A stretch of 64,000 bases of DNA from Vibrio tapetis subsp. tapetis (GTDB lineage: Bacteria; Pseudomonadota; Gammaproteobacteria; Enterobacterales; Vibrionaceae). The notes beneath the pieces were generated by a model. The model did not search any database and was not told the DNA's origin. It saw only the letters and a program-made list of their open reading frames with translations. The stretch covers positions 682,001 through 746,000 of the forward strand of contig NZ_LT960611.1 of assembly GCF_900233005.1 (NCBI RefSeq), given 5' to 3'. Positions 8,632 to 17,322 of this stretch are shown piece after piece. The translations under genes and the position numbers were made by a program. Position 1 is the stretch's first letter; the number at the start of each line of letters is the position of its first letter.

Positions 8632-8648
8632 GTGGTGCAATAATTGCT
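8632..8648 (+). promoter_or_regulatory. Sigma-54 promoter for fdhD
   Basis: GTGGTGCAATAATTGCT has GG (8634-8635) and GC (8646-8647) ten bases apart and fits the consensus except for the first base. The predicted start is near 8659, 45 bases before the GTG start of fdhD. It lies back to back with the minus-strand promoter at 8573-8589. Confidence 0.72.
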
Positions 8649-8703
8649 TAATTGAAAGCACCTGTAACACACCCGAATACCATAAAAGAGTAAGGATTTC
8701 CTC

Positions 8704-9531
8704 GTGTCCCAATTACCAAATTTCATTACATCTGGAACAGCACCGGTTCAAACCCAAGAAGTTGAAGTGTACGACGAGTATGGTGAAAAGCTCATCAAAG
8801 AAGTCGCTTGTGAACGTCCATTAACCGTCCTGCTTAATTGGAAAGAAATAGTGACCTTAATGACATTAGGTTCTCGCCCAGAAGCATTGGTGTTGGGGTA
8901 CCTTAAAAACCAAGCATTTTTAGAAGATCCGACTGCCATTGATTCCGTCATCATTGATTGGCAAACTCATTCAGCCGCCGTAGTCACGAAGGAAAATACC
9001 GATCACCTCGAAGCTGCGTTAAAAAAGAAAACCGTCACTTCAGGCTGCGGGCAAGGAACCATGTACGGCAACGTAATGAAAAAGCTCGAAGAGTATCAAG
9101 TTCCCCAAGTGACATTAAAACAATCTGAGATCTATTCTGCCTTGGAAGCGCTTACCCATTATAACGATACCTACCGTAAAGCCGGAGCGGTTCATGGCTG
9201 TGCGATTTGCAACAAAGACTCCGTCTTATCATTTGTCGAAGATGTTGGCAGGCACAATGCGGTTGATACCTTGGCAGGTGAACTTTGGTTAAAGCAAGAA
9301 ACCGGTGAAGACAAGTTTTTTTACACCACTGGCCGTCTCACCTCTGAGATGGTGATCAAAGTAGCTCAAATGGGCATCCCTGTACTCTTGTCACGTTCAG
9401 GTGTAACTCAGATGGGGTTAGATTTAGCGAAGAAGTTTGGTATCACCACGATCGCTCGTGCAAAAGGCCTAAGGTTTCAAGTATTTACTGGTGCCGAGAA
9501 AGTCGACTTTGACGTCAAAGGCGCCAACTAA
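8704..9531 (+). CDS. fdhD: Formate dehydrogenase accessory sulfurtransferase FdhD
   Basis: FdhD passes sulfur from the cysteine desulfurase to the molybdenum cofactor before its insertion into formate dehydrogenase. The 275-residue protein shows the family's features: a conserved ERPLTVLLN-like segment, VHGCAICN where the CxxC motif carries the sulfur, EDVGRHNAVD, TGRLTSEMV, and SRSGVT near the end. It starts with GTG; GGA lies seven bases upstream. It is a single-gene unit behind a sigma-54 promoter match, divergent from the DUF3305 gene. All residues expected for activity appear to be present. Confidence 0.97.
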   Translation: MSQLPNFITSGTAPVQTQEVEVYDEYGEKLIKEVACERPLTVLLNWKEIVTLMTLGSRPEALVLGYLKNQAFLEDPTAIDSVIIDWQTHSAAVVTKENTDHLEAALKKKTVTSGCGQGTMYGNVMKKLEEYQVPQVTLKQSEIYSALEALTHYNDTYRKAGAVHGCAICNKDSVLSFVEDVGRHNAVDTLAGELWLKQETGEDKFFYTTGRLTSEMVIKVAQMGIPVLLSRSGVTQMGLDLAKKFGITTIARAKGLRFQVFTGAEKVDFDVKGAN

Positions 9532-9675
9532 CCCGGATTATCGAACCCGTTACCCCTATATCTAGCGCGTGTATTAGCGCGCTTGCATATTCACTTTCCT
9601 ATGCTAAGACTTTATTAGTGCCTGTCATCAATAATTAACATAACTGTCATAAAGACAAGCTAGCAGGCATTACGT

Positions 9676-9733
9676 CAGGTAGGATTTCCGGACACCTAGA
9701 ACCTGTGTTCAAGGTAAAAGTGTCGTCGAACAC
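9676..9733 (+). other. Structured leader upstream of chemoreceptor gene
   Basis: Two hairpins can be drawn in tandem. CAGGT-AGG (9676-9683) pairs with CCT-AGA-ACCTG (9695-9705), and GTGTTC (9705-9710) pairs with GAACAC (9728-9733); they share one base. The segment lies 70-130 bases before the chemoreceptor start. It matches no riboswitch family that I recognise. It may be chance. Confidence 0.3.
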
Positions 9734-9805
9734 TAATCACTGCGGAGTCCATCGTTGCTTTACCCGTTTTTAAACTGGGTAATTCGCCGTGCTAGGAGTT
9801 CAATT

Positions 9806-11698
9806 ATGCAATTAGATCAGGGTAATCTCGGGCTGTTTTCATCCATTACCATCAAAGCAAAGTTATTATTTGTTACGGCGTTTTTATTAGCCTGCATGGG
9901 TATTTACGCGTTTTACGAAAACCATGCGCTTGAAGAGCTTAAAATGCTTCAGGTAGCCCAAGAACTTAACGGCAGTAGTGAAACTGCACTGTTGATGTTA
10001 AGACGAAATGAAAAAGATTTTCTAAGCAGGAACGACCCAAAATACGTATCAAAATTCAATACTAATCATAATAAGCTTATAGAACAGGTTACGGACTTGG
10101 AAGCCATTCTAAATCAATACCCAGAGCTCCTTGATACTGACTTTAATCTTATCCGCAGTACGTTAGATAGCTATAAAATCCAGTTTAATCGGTTAGCACA
10201 GCAAACTGAAAAAGTCGGATTTGACTTAAATGCGGGCTTACTTGGTGAACTAACCAACACCGAGTCTGAATTGACTCAATTGGTTGATGAGCAAAATAAC
10301 GCCAATCTCTCATTGGGCTTGATGCAAGTAATCGATCTCCAGCATCGATTTTTGTTAGACCCCAATGCCGAACAAGTCGCCCTATTTCAATCTAAATGGA
10401 AAGCTTATCGTACTCAGTTGTTTCTAGCGCCGAAAGCCGTCAAAACGCTCTCAGATCGCTATCAAAGCACTTTAACCGACTTATATGATGCGATGGTCGT
10501 ACGTGGGCTTGATCACCAGTCAGGCATGCGTGGAGAGCTTCGTAGTAATGTTCACCAAACTGAGAAAGCGTTTGATCAAATGCAGTTGGCGATTAGCAGT
10601 ATGGTTTCCTCCATGCGGGTTAACGTCACCAATAATCTTAAACTGCTAGGAATCAGCATTGCTTCGGTTGTTTCATTGTGTTTAGTCACGCTCAGCTACA
10701 AAATTTCTGCCAGGCTACTCAACGTTAAAAAGATGATGCAAAACATTGCGGAAGGTAACGGCGACCTCACCGTTCGTATGAACGATCGTGGCGGAGACGA
10801 ACTCGCTCAATTGAGCCAAGCCTTTGATGTATTTGTCGGCAAATTACAACTGAGTATTCAAGAGATAGCCAACGTAACAGAACAGTTATCGGGTGCGGCA
10901 GGGTCTTCTCAGTCAGCAGCAAAAGCCAGCTTAAACAATGCAGAGCAGCAACAGCTGGAGTCCACCTCCATCGCGACGGCCGTCAATCAACTTCTGATGA
11001 CCACCAATGAGATAGCCTCTAATATTGAAAATGCCGCCCATACTGCGCATACCGTAAAAGTAGATGCCGAAGAAAGTATGCGTTTAACCAACATTGCCGG
11101 GGACAGCATTCAAGATCTCACCAATAACATTACCGACTCCCAAAAGCTGGTCAGAGCGTTGGAGCAACAAAGTACCGAGATTCATTCCGTTGTTTCGACC
11201 ATACGTGAGATTACTGAACAAACTAACCTACTGGCACTGAATGCCGCGATTGAAGCCGCTCGAGCGGGGGAAAATGGCCGTGGTTTCGCCGTGGTCGCAG
11301 ACGAAGTTCGTCAATTAGCGAAACGGACTAACGAATCGACCGTCGAGATCGAAGGAACCATTGACGGGCTAAGCCAGGGGGTCCAACAAACCGTCGGCCT
11401 GATGCAAAACAGTCTGTCTCGTGCGAGTAACACCAATCAACATACCATTGAAGCCGTTACCGCGATTCAACGTATTGTGACTGAAGTGAGTGCGATTTTT
11501 GACATGAACTCTCAGATTGCTACCGCATCAGAAGAGCAAGCGATGGTATCTGCCGATATCGATAGAAATATCACGCACATTGCAGAGCTGGCAACGGACA
11601 CCAAAGAGTCTGTGTCCATTTCTGTTTCAAGTAGTGAAGACGTGAGTAGTGCGAGTAATCGGCTACTCAAAGTGGTGGAGCAATTTCGCTATGCTTAG
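9806..11698 (+). CDS. Methyl-accepting chemotaxis protein, HBM-type sensor
   Basis: Transmembrane chemoreceptor of 630 residues. Order: TM1 (about 16-33); a long helical periplasmic domain whose [10 protein letters not shown] motif is typical of HBM (helical bimodular) sensors; TM2 (about 281-303); a HAMP domain with GDLTVRMND; and the cytoplasmic signalling coiled coil with the CheA/CheW-binding tip [19 protein letters not shown] near 470-489. I start it at the ATG at 9806, with GGAG seven bases upstream; the same frame runs back to a TTG at 9755. The ligand cannot be told; known HBM receptors bind organic acids. It separates fdhD from the regulator genes but has no sigma-54 site. Confidence 0.93.
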   Translation: MQLDQGNLGLFSSITIKAKLLFVTAFLLACMGIYAFYENHALEELKMLQVAQELNGSSETALLMLRRNEKDFLSRNDPKYVSKFNTNHNKLIEQVTDLEAILNQYPELLDTDFNLIRSTLDSYKIQFNRLAQQTEKVGFDLNAGLLGELTNTESELTQLVDEQNNANLSLGLMQVIDLQHRFLLDPNAEQVALFQSKWKAYRTQLFLAPKAVKTLSDRYQSTLTDLYDAMVVRGLDHQSGMRGELRSNVHQTEKAFDQMQLAISSMVSSMRVNVTNNLKLLGISIASVVSLCLVTLSYKISARLLNVKKMMQNIAEGNGDLTVRMNDRGGDELAQLSQAFDVFVGKLQLSIQEIANVTEQLSGAAGSSQSAAKASLNNAEQQQLESTSIATAVNQLLMTTNEIASNIENAAHTAHTVKVDAEESMRLTNIAGDSIQDLTNNITDSQKLVRALEQQSTEIHSVVSTIREITEQTNLLALNAAIEAARAGENGRGFAVVADEVRQLAKRTNESTVEIEGTIDGLSQGVQQTVGLMQNSLSRASNTNQHTIEAVTAIQRIVTEVSAIFDMNSQIATASEEQAMVSADIDRNITHIAELATDTKESVSISVSSSEDVSSASNRLLKVVEQFRYA

Positions 11699-11781
11699 GC
11701 GGTTTGATGGTGCTGATAACAACTCACGACAAACGGTCTGTTGTTGTTAAACCCAATGTTGCTATCCCTATCGTTCAAATA

Positions 11782-11815
11782 AAAACGCCCCTCTATTTAA
11801 ACAGAGGGGCGTTTT
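11782..11815. terminator. Bidirectional terminator between chemoreceptor and ybiT
   Basis: AAAACGCCCCTCT pairs perfectly with AGAGGGGCGTTTT around a short loop, with A runs on one side and T runs on the other. It lies between two convergent genes and can end both. Confidence 0.9.
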
Positions 11816-11883
11816 CAATCTGAAATAGACCTAGGCTACAGTCTAACCAGTAACGTTGTTGATACGGCGTCAATAATTACGGG

Positions 11884-13473
11884 TTATTCAACACCACGGT
11901 TTTTCAAGAACTCAGCGTAGGTGCCTTTGAAGTCATGAATTTTGTTGTCTCTGATTTCAAGAACGCGCGTCGCCAAAGAGTCTACGAACTGACGGTCATG
12001 AGAAACGAAGAACAATGTGCCCTTATAGTTCTCTAGTGCCAAGTTTAACGATTCAATTGACTCCATATCCATGTGGTTCGTTGGTTCATCCATTAATAGG
12101 ATATTCGGACGATGCATCATGATTTTACCAAGAAGCATACGACCTTGCTCACCACCAGAAAGGACTTTTACTGATTTTTTGATGTCGTCTTGAGAGAAAA
12201 GCATACGACCAAGGAAGCTACGAATAACTTGCTCATCTTCACCTTCACTACGCCATTGACCCATCCAGTCAAACAAGTTCATGTCTTCTTCAAACTCATG
12301 AGCATGATCTTGAGCGTAGTAACCCAGTGTTGAGTTCTCAGACCACTTAAACTCACCTGAACGTGGAGCTAATTGACCCATTAGTGTGTTAAGTAGCGTT
12401 GTTTTACCGACGCCATTATCACCGATGATCGCAACGCGCTCACCCACTTCAAAGATAGTGCTGTAGTCAGAGAACAGATCTTCTTCAAAGCCTTGAGTCA
12501 GGTTTTCAACCACTAGAGCATTACGGAATAGCTCTTTGTCTTGCTCAAAACGAATGAATGGGTTTTGACGACTAGACGCTTTCACTTCATCAAGCTGAAT
12601 CTTATCGATTTGCTTAGCACGAGATGTCGCTTGCTTCGCTTTAGATGCGTTAGCAGAGAAACGAGATACGAAAGTTTGAAGTTCAGCGATTTGCGCTTTC
12701 TTCTTTGCGTTATCAGATAACAGACGCTCACGAGCTTGCGTTGCTGCCGTCATGTATTCATCGTAGTTGCCAGAGAATAGGCTAAGTTCGCCGTAATCCA
12801 AGTCAGCCATATGGGTACAAACACTGTTTAAGAAGTGACGGTCATGCGAGATGATGATCATAGTACAGTTACGTTGGTTCAGCGTTTGCTCCAACCAACG
12901 GATGGTATCCATGTCCAAGTTGTTCGTTGGTTCATCAAGCAGCATGATATGCGGTTCAGCAAATAATACTTGTGCCAGAAGAACACGCAATTTCCAACCT
13001 GGGGCGATTTCGCTCATCAAGCCAAAGTGTTGCTCTAATGGAATACCAACGGCCAGTAGTAATTCACCTGCGCGAGATTCCGCAGTGTAACCGTCCATTT
13101 CAGCAAATTCTGTTTCGAGATCGGCCACTTTCATGCCGTCTTCTTCGCTCATTTCAGCCAGCGAGTAAATGCGGTCACGCTCTTGCTTTACAGTCCACAG
13201 TTCTTTGTGACCCATAATAACGGTGTCGATAACACTGAACTCTTCGTATGCGAACTGATCTTGGCTCAGTTTTGCAACGCGTTCGTTAGGATCAGTACTT
13301 ACGTTACCACCTGTAGGTTCTAGCTCTCCGCTCAAAATCTTCATGAATGTAGACTTACCACACCCATTAGCGCCGATCAGGCCATAGCGATTGCCTTCAC
13401 CAAATTTGACTGAAATGTTTTCAAATAGTGGCTTAGCACCAAATTGTTGCGTGATATTTGCGGTTGAAATCAA
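11884..13473 (-). CDS. ybiT: ABC-F family ribosome-associated ATPase YbiT
   Basis: Soluble twin ATPase of the ABC-F group, which acts on the ribosome rather than in a membrane. The length, 529 residues, equals that of E. coli YbiT (530). First nucleotide-binding domain: GANGCGKST near residue 35 and Walker [12 protein letters not shown]. Its signature is the altered [10 protein letters not shown] form seen in YbiT. Then come the charged linker (about 240-310) and the second domain with [18 protein letters not shown] and [11 protein letters not shown]. There are no membrane segments, which excludes a transporter. It stands alone between terminators, and its place inside the formate dehydrogenase block seems incidental. 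Confidence 0.93.
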   Translation of the reverse strand: MISTANITQQFGAKPLFENISVKFGEGNRYGLIGANGCGKSTFMKILSGELEPTGGNVSTDPNERVAKLSQDQFAYEEFSVIDTVIMGHKELWTVKQERDRIYSLAEMSEEDGMKVADLETEFAEMDGYTAESRAGELLLAVGIPLEQHFGLMSEIAPGWKLRVLLAQVLFAEPHIMLLDEPTNNLDMDTIRWLEQTLNQRNCTMIIISHDRHFLNSVCTHMADLDYGELSLFSGNYDEYMTAATQARERLLSDNAKKKAQIAELQTFVSRFSANASKAKQATSRAKQIDKIQLDEVKASSRQNPFIRFEQDKELFRNALVVENLTQGFEEDLFSDYSTIFEVGERVAIIGDNGVGKTTLLNTLMGQLAPRSGEFKWSENSTLGYYAQDHAHEFEEDMNLFDWMGQWRSEGEDEQVIRSFLGRMLFSQDDIKKSVKVLSGGEQGRMLLGKIMMHRPNILLMDEPTNHMDMESIESLNLALENYKGTLFFVSHDRQFVDSLATRVLEIRDNKIHDFKGTYAEFLKNRGVE

Positions 13474-13614
13474 AACCTATTACCTACAGTTAGCGTTAAA
13501 AAAACGGTGCAACCGTACTCGCGTTAGAGTATAGATGCAAGTAGATTCACCATTTTTCGTCAATATCCAGCTTATCAAATCTATTTATCAAGTTAGCCTA
13601 CACAATGAGAGCCA

Positions 13615-15648
13615 TTACCCTACTTCTAAGATATCGACATGATTGGCCTTGAGCGGTAAATAAATAGAAAAACGACTGCCTTTGCCCGACTCTGATTCAG
13701 CGGTAATTTCTCCACCATTTTGGCTCAAAATACTTTGGCTAACAGATAAGCCAAGCCCGGTACCATCGCGCTTCGTTGTATAGAAAGGATCAAATACACG
13801 TTTAAGGCGTTCAGGGGCGATGCCACACCCTTGATCGGTAACATGAACCACAACGCCAATCACGTCTCCATTTTCTAACCAGTCTTCACTGCTAAGGATG
13901 ATCGACCCTTCGCTTTCCATTGCGTGTATCGCATTCATTTCTAGATTCACCAATATCTGCAATAACTGATGGCGGTTCATCTCTACAACGGCTTTGGCGT
14001 TTAACTCGGTGATAAACGTAATGTTACGTTTCTTACTACCTGTTTTCACTAAGGTAAGGCTTTCTTCGACGATCGGGTTGACATGTTGCCATGTGATTTC
14101 GTCTTGAATTCCACCTTGACGGCTATATTGCAATAAACTTCGGGTGATATTCCTGATACGGTCGATTTGGTTCAATATGGTCTGAATCTCATCTTCCACG
14201 CCGTCGGCGTTGTCTCCGAGCTCAAATTTGAGCAGTTCAACATTACCAAGAATAACCGCGGTTGGGTTGTTAATTTCATGGGCGATGCCTGCCGTCAATT
14301 CACCTAACGCCGCCAGTTTCTCGCTTACGACCAGTTTGTCTCTTGTCTGGTGCAGTAGCTTAATATGTAACTCTAACTGTTCAGTTTGGTGTTTCAGTTT
14401 AACTGTGCGACGCTCTACTTTCTCTTCTAATAGCTCCGAGGCCTGTTTTATTTCGCTATTACGCCTATCCAATAGATCGAGCATTTGATCAAACTGGCTC
14501 GCAAGGGACATCAATTCATGTTGAGAGTCTAATCCCAACTGGCCAATACGTTTGTGTCGCCCTGCCTGCACGGACTTGACCACATGGTGAATACGCTCAA
14601 TTGGCTGAAATAAGTCTCGAGACCCGCGATAAACCATCATGCCAGAGATCAACAGCAAGGCTAAAATAGTAAGGCTAATTTCCCCGAGGTTAGTAATATA
14701 AACTTTGATAAGAGGCCAGATCAGATAACCGGTATACAACATACCAATGACCTCACCTTGTTGGTCGTGCAACGGCTGATAAGCAGTAACATACCAATCG
14801 TCGTATACGTACGCTCTGTCTATCCAGAGTTTTCCTTCCCCTATCACCGCATGCCTGACTTCAGCAGAAACTCGAGTTCCTATTGCTCGACCGACACTGT
14901 CTTCACTGTCTAACGGAACGTTGGTACTGATCCTTAGATCATCCAAAAAAAGAGTGACGGTTCCTTTGCTCGGTTGCAACATATTAGGCTTGGGATAAAT
15001 CAGGTCTCTAATTTTATCCACCAGCGCAGTGCTGTTATTTAATAATAGTCCGCCTTCTAGGTAGCCCAGTAATTCACCTTCATTTGAGATAACAGGAAAA
15101 ATACTTCGACTTAATAAGCCCCTTGATTCCAACCCTGTTCCATTTAATAACGGGACATGTGCCTGATTAGGTAATCTCGGATCGATTAGCCTTAGTATTT
15201 CTTTATCAACCACTTCGAAATACGTCTGTGGTACATAAACTGGCGACTCTTGGCTGCGTTGAGAGGTAGGAACCCAGCGAAGGAAGTCCAACTGATGTTT
15301 AACTTTTGTTTGTTCCATCCAGAGTTTAAACGAGTCCGACTCGGTTAACGAATGCTCGAGTTGCTGCCGAAAATAGTAATTCTGGCCAGTCGCTGCCACA
15401 CTTTGTTCTTGTTTCTCTTGGAGGATCTCGATGCTGTTTTCTGCAACCGAGAGTTTTTCTTCAACATTAACCAGCGCATTTTGCCAAGAGTAATGCGTCG
15501 ACCAATACAAAGTAATACCCACCAGTGCCAGTAGCGTTAAGATGATTGGAGCCGACGTGAGTAACAACAACCGATAGCGCACCATCGTGTGAAAACGAAT
15601 CTGCCAAAGACGAAGACTACCAAAGACCCCAGTTTTATTGGTTGGCAT
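13615..15648 (-). CDS. Membrane sensor histidine kinase, Cache-HAMP-NtrB type
   Basis: Partner kinase of the sigma-54 activator encoded just upstream. About 677 residues: TM1 near 26-50, a periplasmic domain of some 280 residues resembling single or double Cache sensors, TM2 near 325-345, HAMP, a coiled coil, HisKA with AHEINNP (His near 457), and an ATPase domain with N box NLEMNAIHAM, DQGCGIAP and GTGLGLS. The frame opens at a GTG at 15660, but an ATG at 15648 has better spacing to a purine stretch. Both starts lie within the end of the regulator gene, so the two are co-transcribed. The signal sensed is unknown; gene context suggests formate, molybdate/tungstate status or a redox-linked small acid. 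Confidence 0.9.
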   Translation of the reverse strand: MPTNKTGVFGSLRLWQIRFHTMVRYRLLLLTSAPIILTLLALVGITLYWSTHYSWQNALVNVEEKLSVAENSIEILQEKQEQSVAATGQNYYFRQQLEHSLTESDSFKLWMEQTKVKHQLDFLRWVPTSQRSQESPVYVPQTYFEVVDKEILRLIDPRLPNQAHVPLLNGTGLESRGLLSRSIFPVISNEGELLGYLEGGLLLNNSTALVDKIRDLIYPKPNMLQPSKGTVTLFLDDLRISTNVPLDSEDSVGRAIGTRVSAEVRHAVIGEGKLWIDRAYVYDDWYVTAYQPLHDQQGEVIGMLYTGYLIWPLIKVYITNLGEISLTILALLLISGMMVYRGSRDLFQPIERIHHVVKSVQAGRHKRIGQLGLDSQHELMSLASQFDQMLDLLDRRNSEIKQASELLEEKVERRTVKLKHQTEQLELHIKLLHQTRDKLVVSEKLAALGELTAGIAHEINNPTAVILGNVELLKFELGDNADGVEDEIQTILNQIDRIRNITRSLLQYSRQGGIQDEITWQHVNPIVEESLTLVKTGSKKRNITFITELNAKAVVEMNRHQLLQILVNLEMNAIHAMESEGSIILSSEDWLENGDVIGVVVHVTDQGCGIAPERLKRVFDPFYTTKRDGTGLGLSVSQSILSQNGGEITAESESGKGSRFSIYLPLKANHVDILEVG

Positions 15649-17101
15649 ACGACTCTTCACCTTCTTCCCACTCTTTGTACTTTCGTTCTAATGTTTTTCT
15701 TGCGACACCGAGTTGACGAGCAGCGGCAGATTTATTGCCATCATTGAAATCAACGACCTGCCGAATGTGTGATTTTTCAACATCTTTCAAGGTCCAAAGG
15801 TTTGGATAACCACTAATTTCATCGGTACGGTAATCTGGCATTGTCGGAAGCTCAGCACCTTGTGACAATGTCACTGTAACTCGGTTAGGTACAATATCAG
15901 GGGTGCCATTAAGCTCTCTCCAATAGTGAGCCGGTGGTTTACCCAGTAGGATGCAGCGCTCTATTAGGTTTTTAAGTTCGCGAACATTACCCGGCCACTC
16001 ATAGTCATGTAACGCGATGACATCTTCATGAGCCCACATCGGCTCTGGCATTCCCAGTTCCTTCGACAAAATACGAGTAAAATAAGGCACGAGTTCAATA
16101 AGATCAGTTGTTCGCTCACGTAATGCTGGCACATCAATTTTGAGGACATTTAAACGATAATAGAGATCTTTTCTAAATTGACCTGCTTCGACTTGCTCTT
16201 TTAAGTTGCGGTTTGTTGCCGCCACGATACGAACATCAATACTTATCTCCTTCTCAGTCCCGACAGGCCTGATCGTTCGTTGTTCTAATACTCTTAACAA
16301 CGAAGACTGCATAGCCAGTGGCATTTCACCAATCTCATCCAAAAACAGCGTCCCACCGTGCGCGACTCGAAATAACCCTTCCCGAGATTTTTTAGCACCA
16401 GTGAAGGCGCCCGACGTATGACCAAATAGTTCGCTTTCCAGTAATTCAGGCGCAATAGAACCGCAGTTAACGGGAACAAAAGGGCCTGAACGCTCACTTG
16501 CATGATGAATACCACGAGCAACAAGCTCTTTGCCAGTCCCCGACTCTCCTTCCACTAAAATGGAAGCTTTAGAAGGAGAAAATTGACTGATCAGCTGCTT
16601 TAACAAACGTGTTTTTTCTGAGCCGCCAATGATTTCACTGTTATTGTAGCGGTTTACATCATGCTGTAATGCGGTGTGCATTCGCTCGGCAAGTCGCTTA
16701 TCCATACAGCGTTGCACTGACTGCAACATTTGCTCGAGATTGAAGGGTTTAAGGATAAAATCGGTCGCACCTAGTTTGAGTGCTTTTATCGCGGTTTCCA
16801 AATCGGCATAGCCTGTCATGAAGATGATATCGCAGCGTCTGTCAGGATCATTGAACGCTTCCGTCCATTCTATCCCAGAGCGTCCGGGTAAATTGATGTC
16901 CAGTACAATTAAATCATAATGATTTGCGCTTCTTAACTGCTCCGCCTGTTCAATGCTTCCGCAACAATCCACCTTTGAGAACCATTTTCCCAACGCTTTT
17001 TGTAAAATTGTTTGCATACCCTGTTCATCATCAACGACTAAGACTGAAAAAGCGCGATACTTAGCATGATTACTTAAACTAGAGCCAACGGAATGAGACA
17101 T
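15635..17101 (-). CDS. Sigma-54-dependent response regulator, NtrC family
   Basis: 488 residues in the standard order. The receiver domain has phospho-acceptor Asp68 (VLDINLPG). The AAA+ domain has Walker A GESGTGKE (185-192), the sigma-54 contact loop GAFTGA (231-236) and Walker B TLFLDEIGE. A C-terminal Fis-type helix-turn-helix lies near 458-480 (NKSAAARQLGV). All parts needed to open sigma-54 promoters are intact. It is divergent from tupA, whose upstream region carries a sigma-54 promoter and two dyads. Three more sigma-54 sites lie in the neighbouring formate dehydrogenase genes. I infer that this is their common activator; no target has been shown. Confidence 0.93.
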   Translation of the reverse strand: MSHSVGSSLSNHAKYRAFSVLVVDDEQGMQTILQKALGKWFSKVDCCGSIEQAEQLRSANHYDLIVLDINLPGRSGIEWTEAFNDPDRRCDIIFMTGYADLETAIKALKLGATDFILKPFNLEQMLQSVQRCMDKRLAERMHTALQHDVNRYNNSEIIGGSEKTRLLKQLISQFSPSKASILVEGESGTGKELVARGIHHASERSGPFVPVNCGSIAPELLESELFGHTSGAFTGAKKSREGLFRVAHGGTLFLDEIGEMPLAMQSSLLRVLEQRTIRPVGTEKEISIDVRIVAATNRNLKEQVEAGQFRKDLYYRLNVLKIDVPALRERTTDLIELVPYFTRILSKELGMPEPMWAHEDVIALHDYEWPGNVRELKNLIERCILLGKPPAHYWRELNGTPDIVPNRVTVTLSQGAELPTMPDYRTDEISGYPNLWTLKDVEKSHIRQVVDFNDGNKSAAARQLGVARKTLERKYKEWEEGEESYANQ

Positions 17102-17166
17102 TGTAGAACCTTAATACAATGACTGGGACAGAGTGTACCAATCTGATTTGAAGACGACGGTAAGTA

Positions 17167-17182
17167 TGTGCGACATTTTGTC
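17167..17182. promoter_or_regulatory. Candidate activator site upstream of tupA
   Basis: TGTGCGACATTTTGTC contains GACA-TTT-TGTC as an inverted repeat, centred about 89 bp before the tupA -24 element and about 75 bp before the divergent regulator gene. It resembles the sites at 7277-7292 and 8518-8532. It could serve both tupA activation and control of the regulator itself. Confidence 0.5.
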
Positions 17183-17228
17183 CTAACTCAAATAATTAAC
17201 TGATAAAAAACGGTAAATTTAAACGTAA

Positions 17229-17245
17229 CGCACAATATTTTGTGG
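17229..17245. promoter_or_regulatory. Second dyad upstream of tupA
   Basis: CGCACAATATTTTGTGG contains CACAA-N4-TTGTG as a perfect inverted repeat and shares ATTTTGT with the site at 17167-17182, 62 bp away. It ends only about 20 bp before the -24 element, close for an activator site. It may be a second binding site or belong to another regulator. Confidence 0.4.
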
Positions 17246-17263
17246 TTTTTTGCCCAATGAATG

Positions 17264-17280
17264 TTGGCATTAGGATTGCT
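17264..17280 (+). promoter_or_regulatory. Sigma-54 promoter for tupABC-mobA-mobB/moeA
   Basis: TTGGCATTAGGATTGCT has GG (17266-17267) and GC (17278-17279) ten bases apart and fits the consensus at all but one position. The predicted start is near 17291, 32 bases before the tupA ATG chosen here. If this promoter is right, the longer reading frame beginning at 17242 cannot be the start. Confidence 0.8.
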
Positions 17281-17322
17281 AGTGATGTTGTAAGATTTTC
17301 ATCAAAGAGAAATGGACACTGT

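Noticed and set aside
9570..9590. GCGCG...CGCGC inverted repeat after fdhD as a terminator
   Set aside because: No T run follows and the stem is only five pairs; too weak to call.
9541..9805. Search for a cyclic di-GMP riboswitch before the chemoreceptor
   Set aside because: The conserved GCAAA and tetraloop-receptor segments are absent; only the unassigned hairpins remain.
11884..13473. ABC ATPase as part of the tungstate transporter
   Set aside because: It has two ATPase domains and no membrane partner, and matches the ribosome-acting ABC-F protein YbiT; tupC supplies the transporter ATPase.
17169..17184. GG-N10-GC match on the minus strand that could be a sigma-54 promoter for the regulator gene
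   Set aside because: The flanking bases read AGGACA and TCGC instead of TGGCAC and TTGC, and the match lies on top of the palindrome I assign as an activator site.
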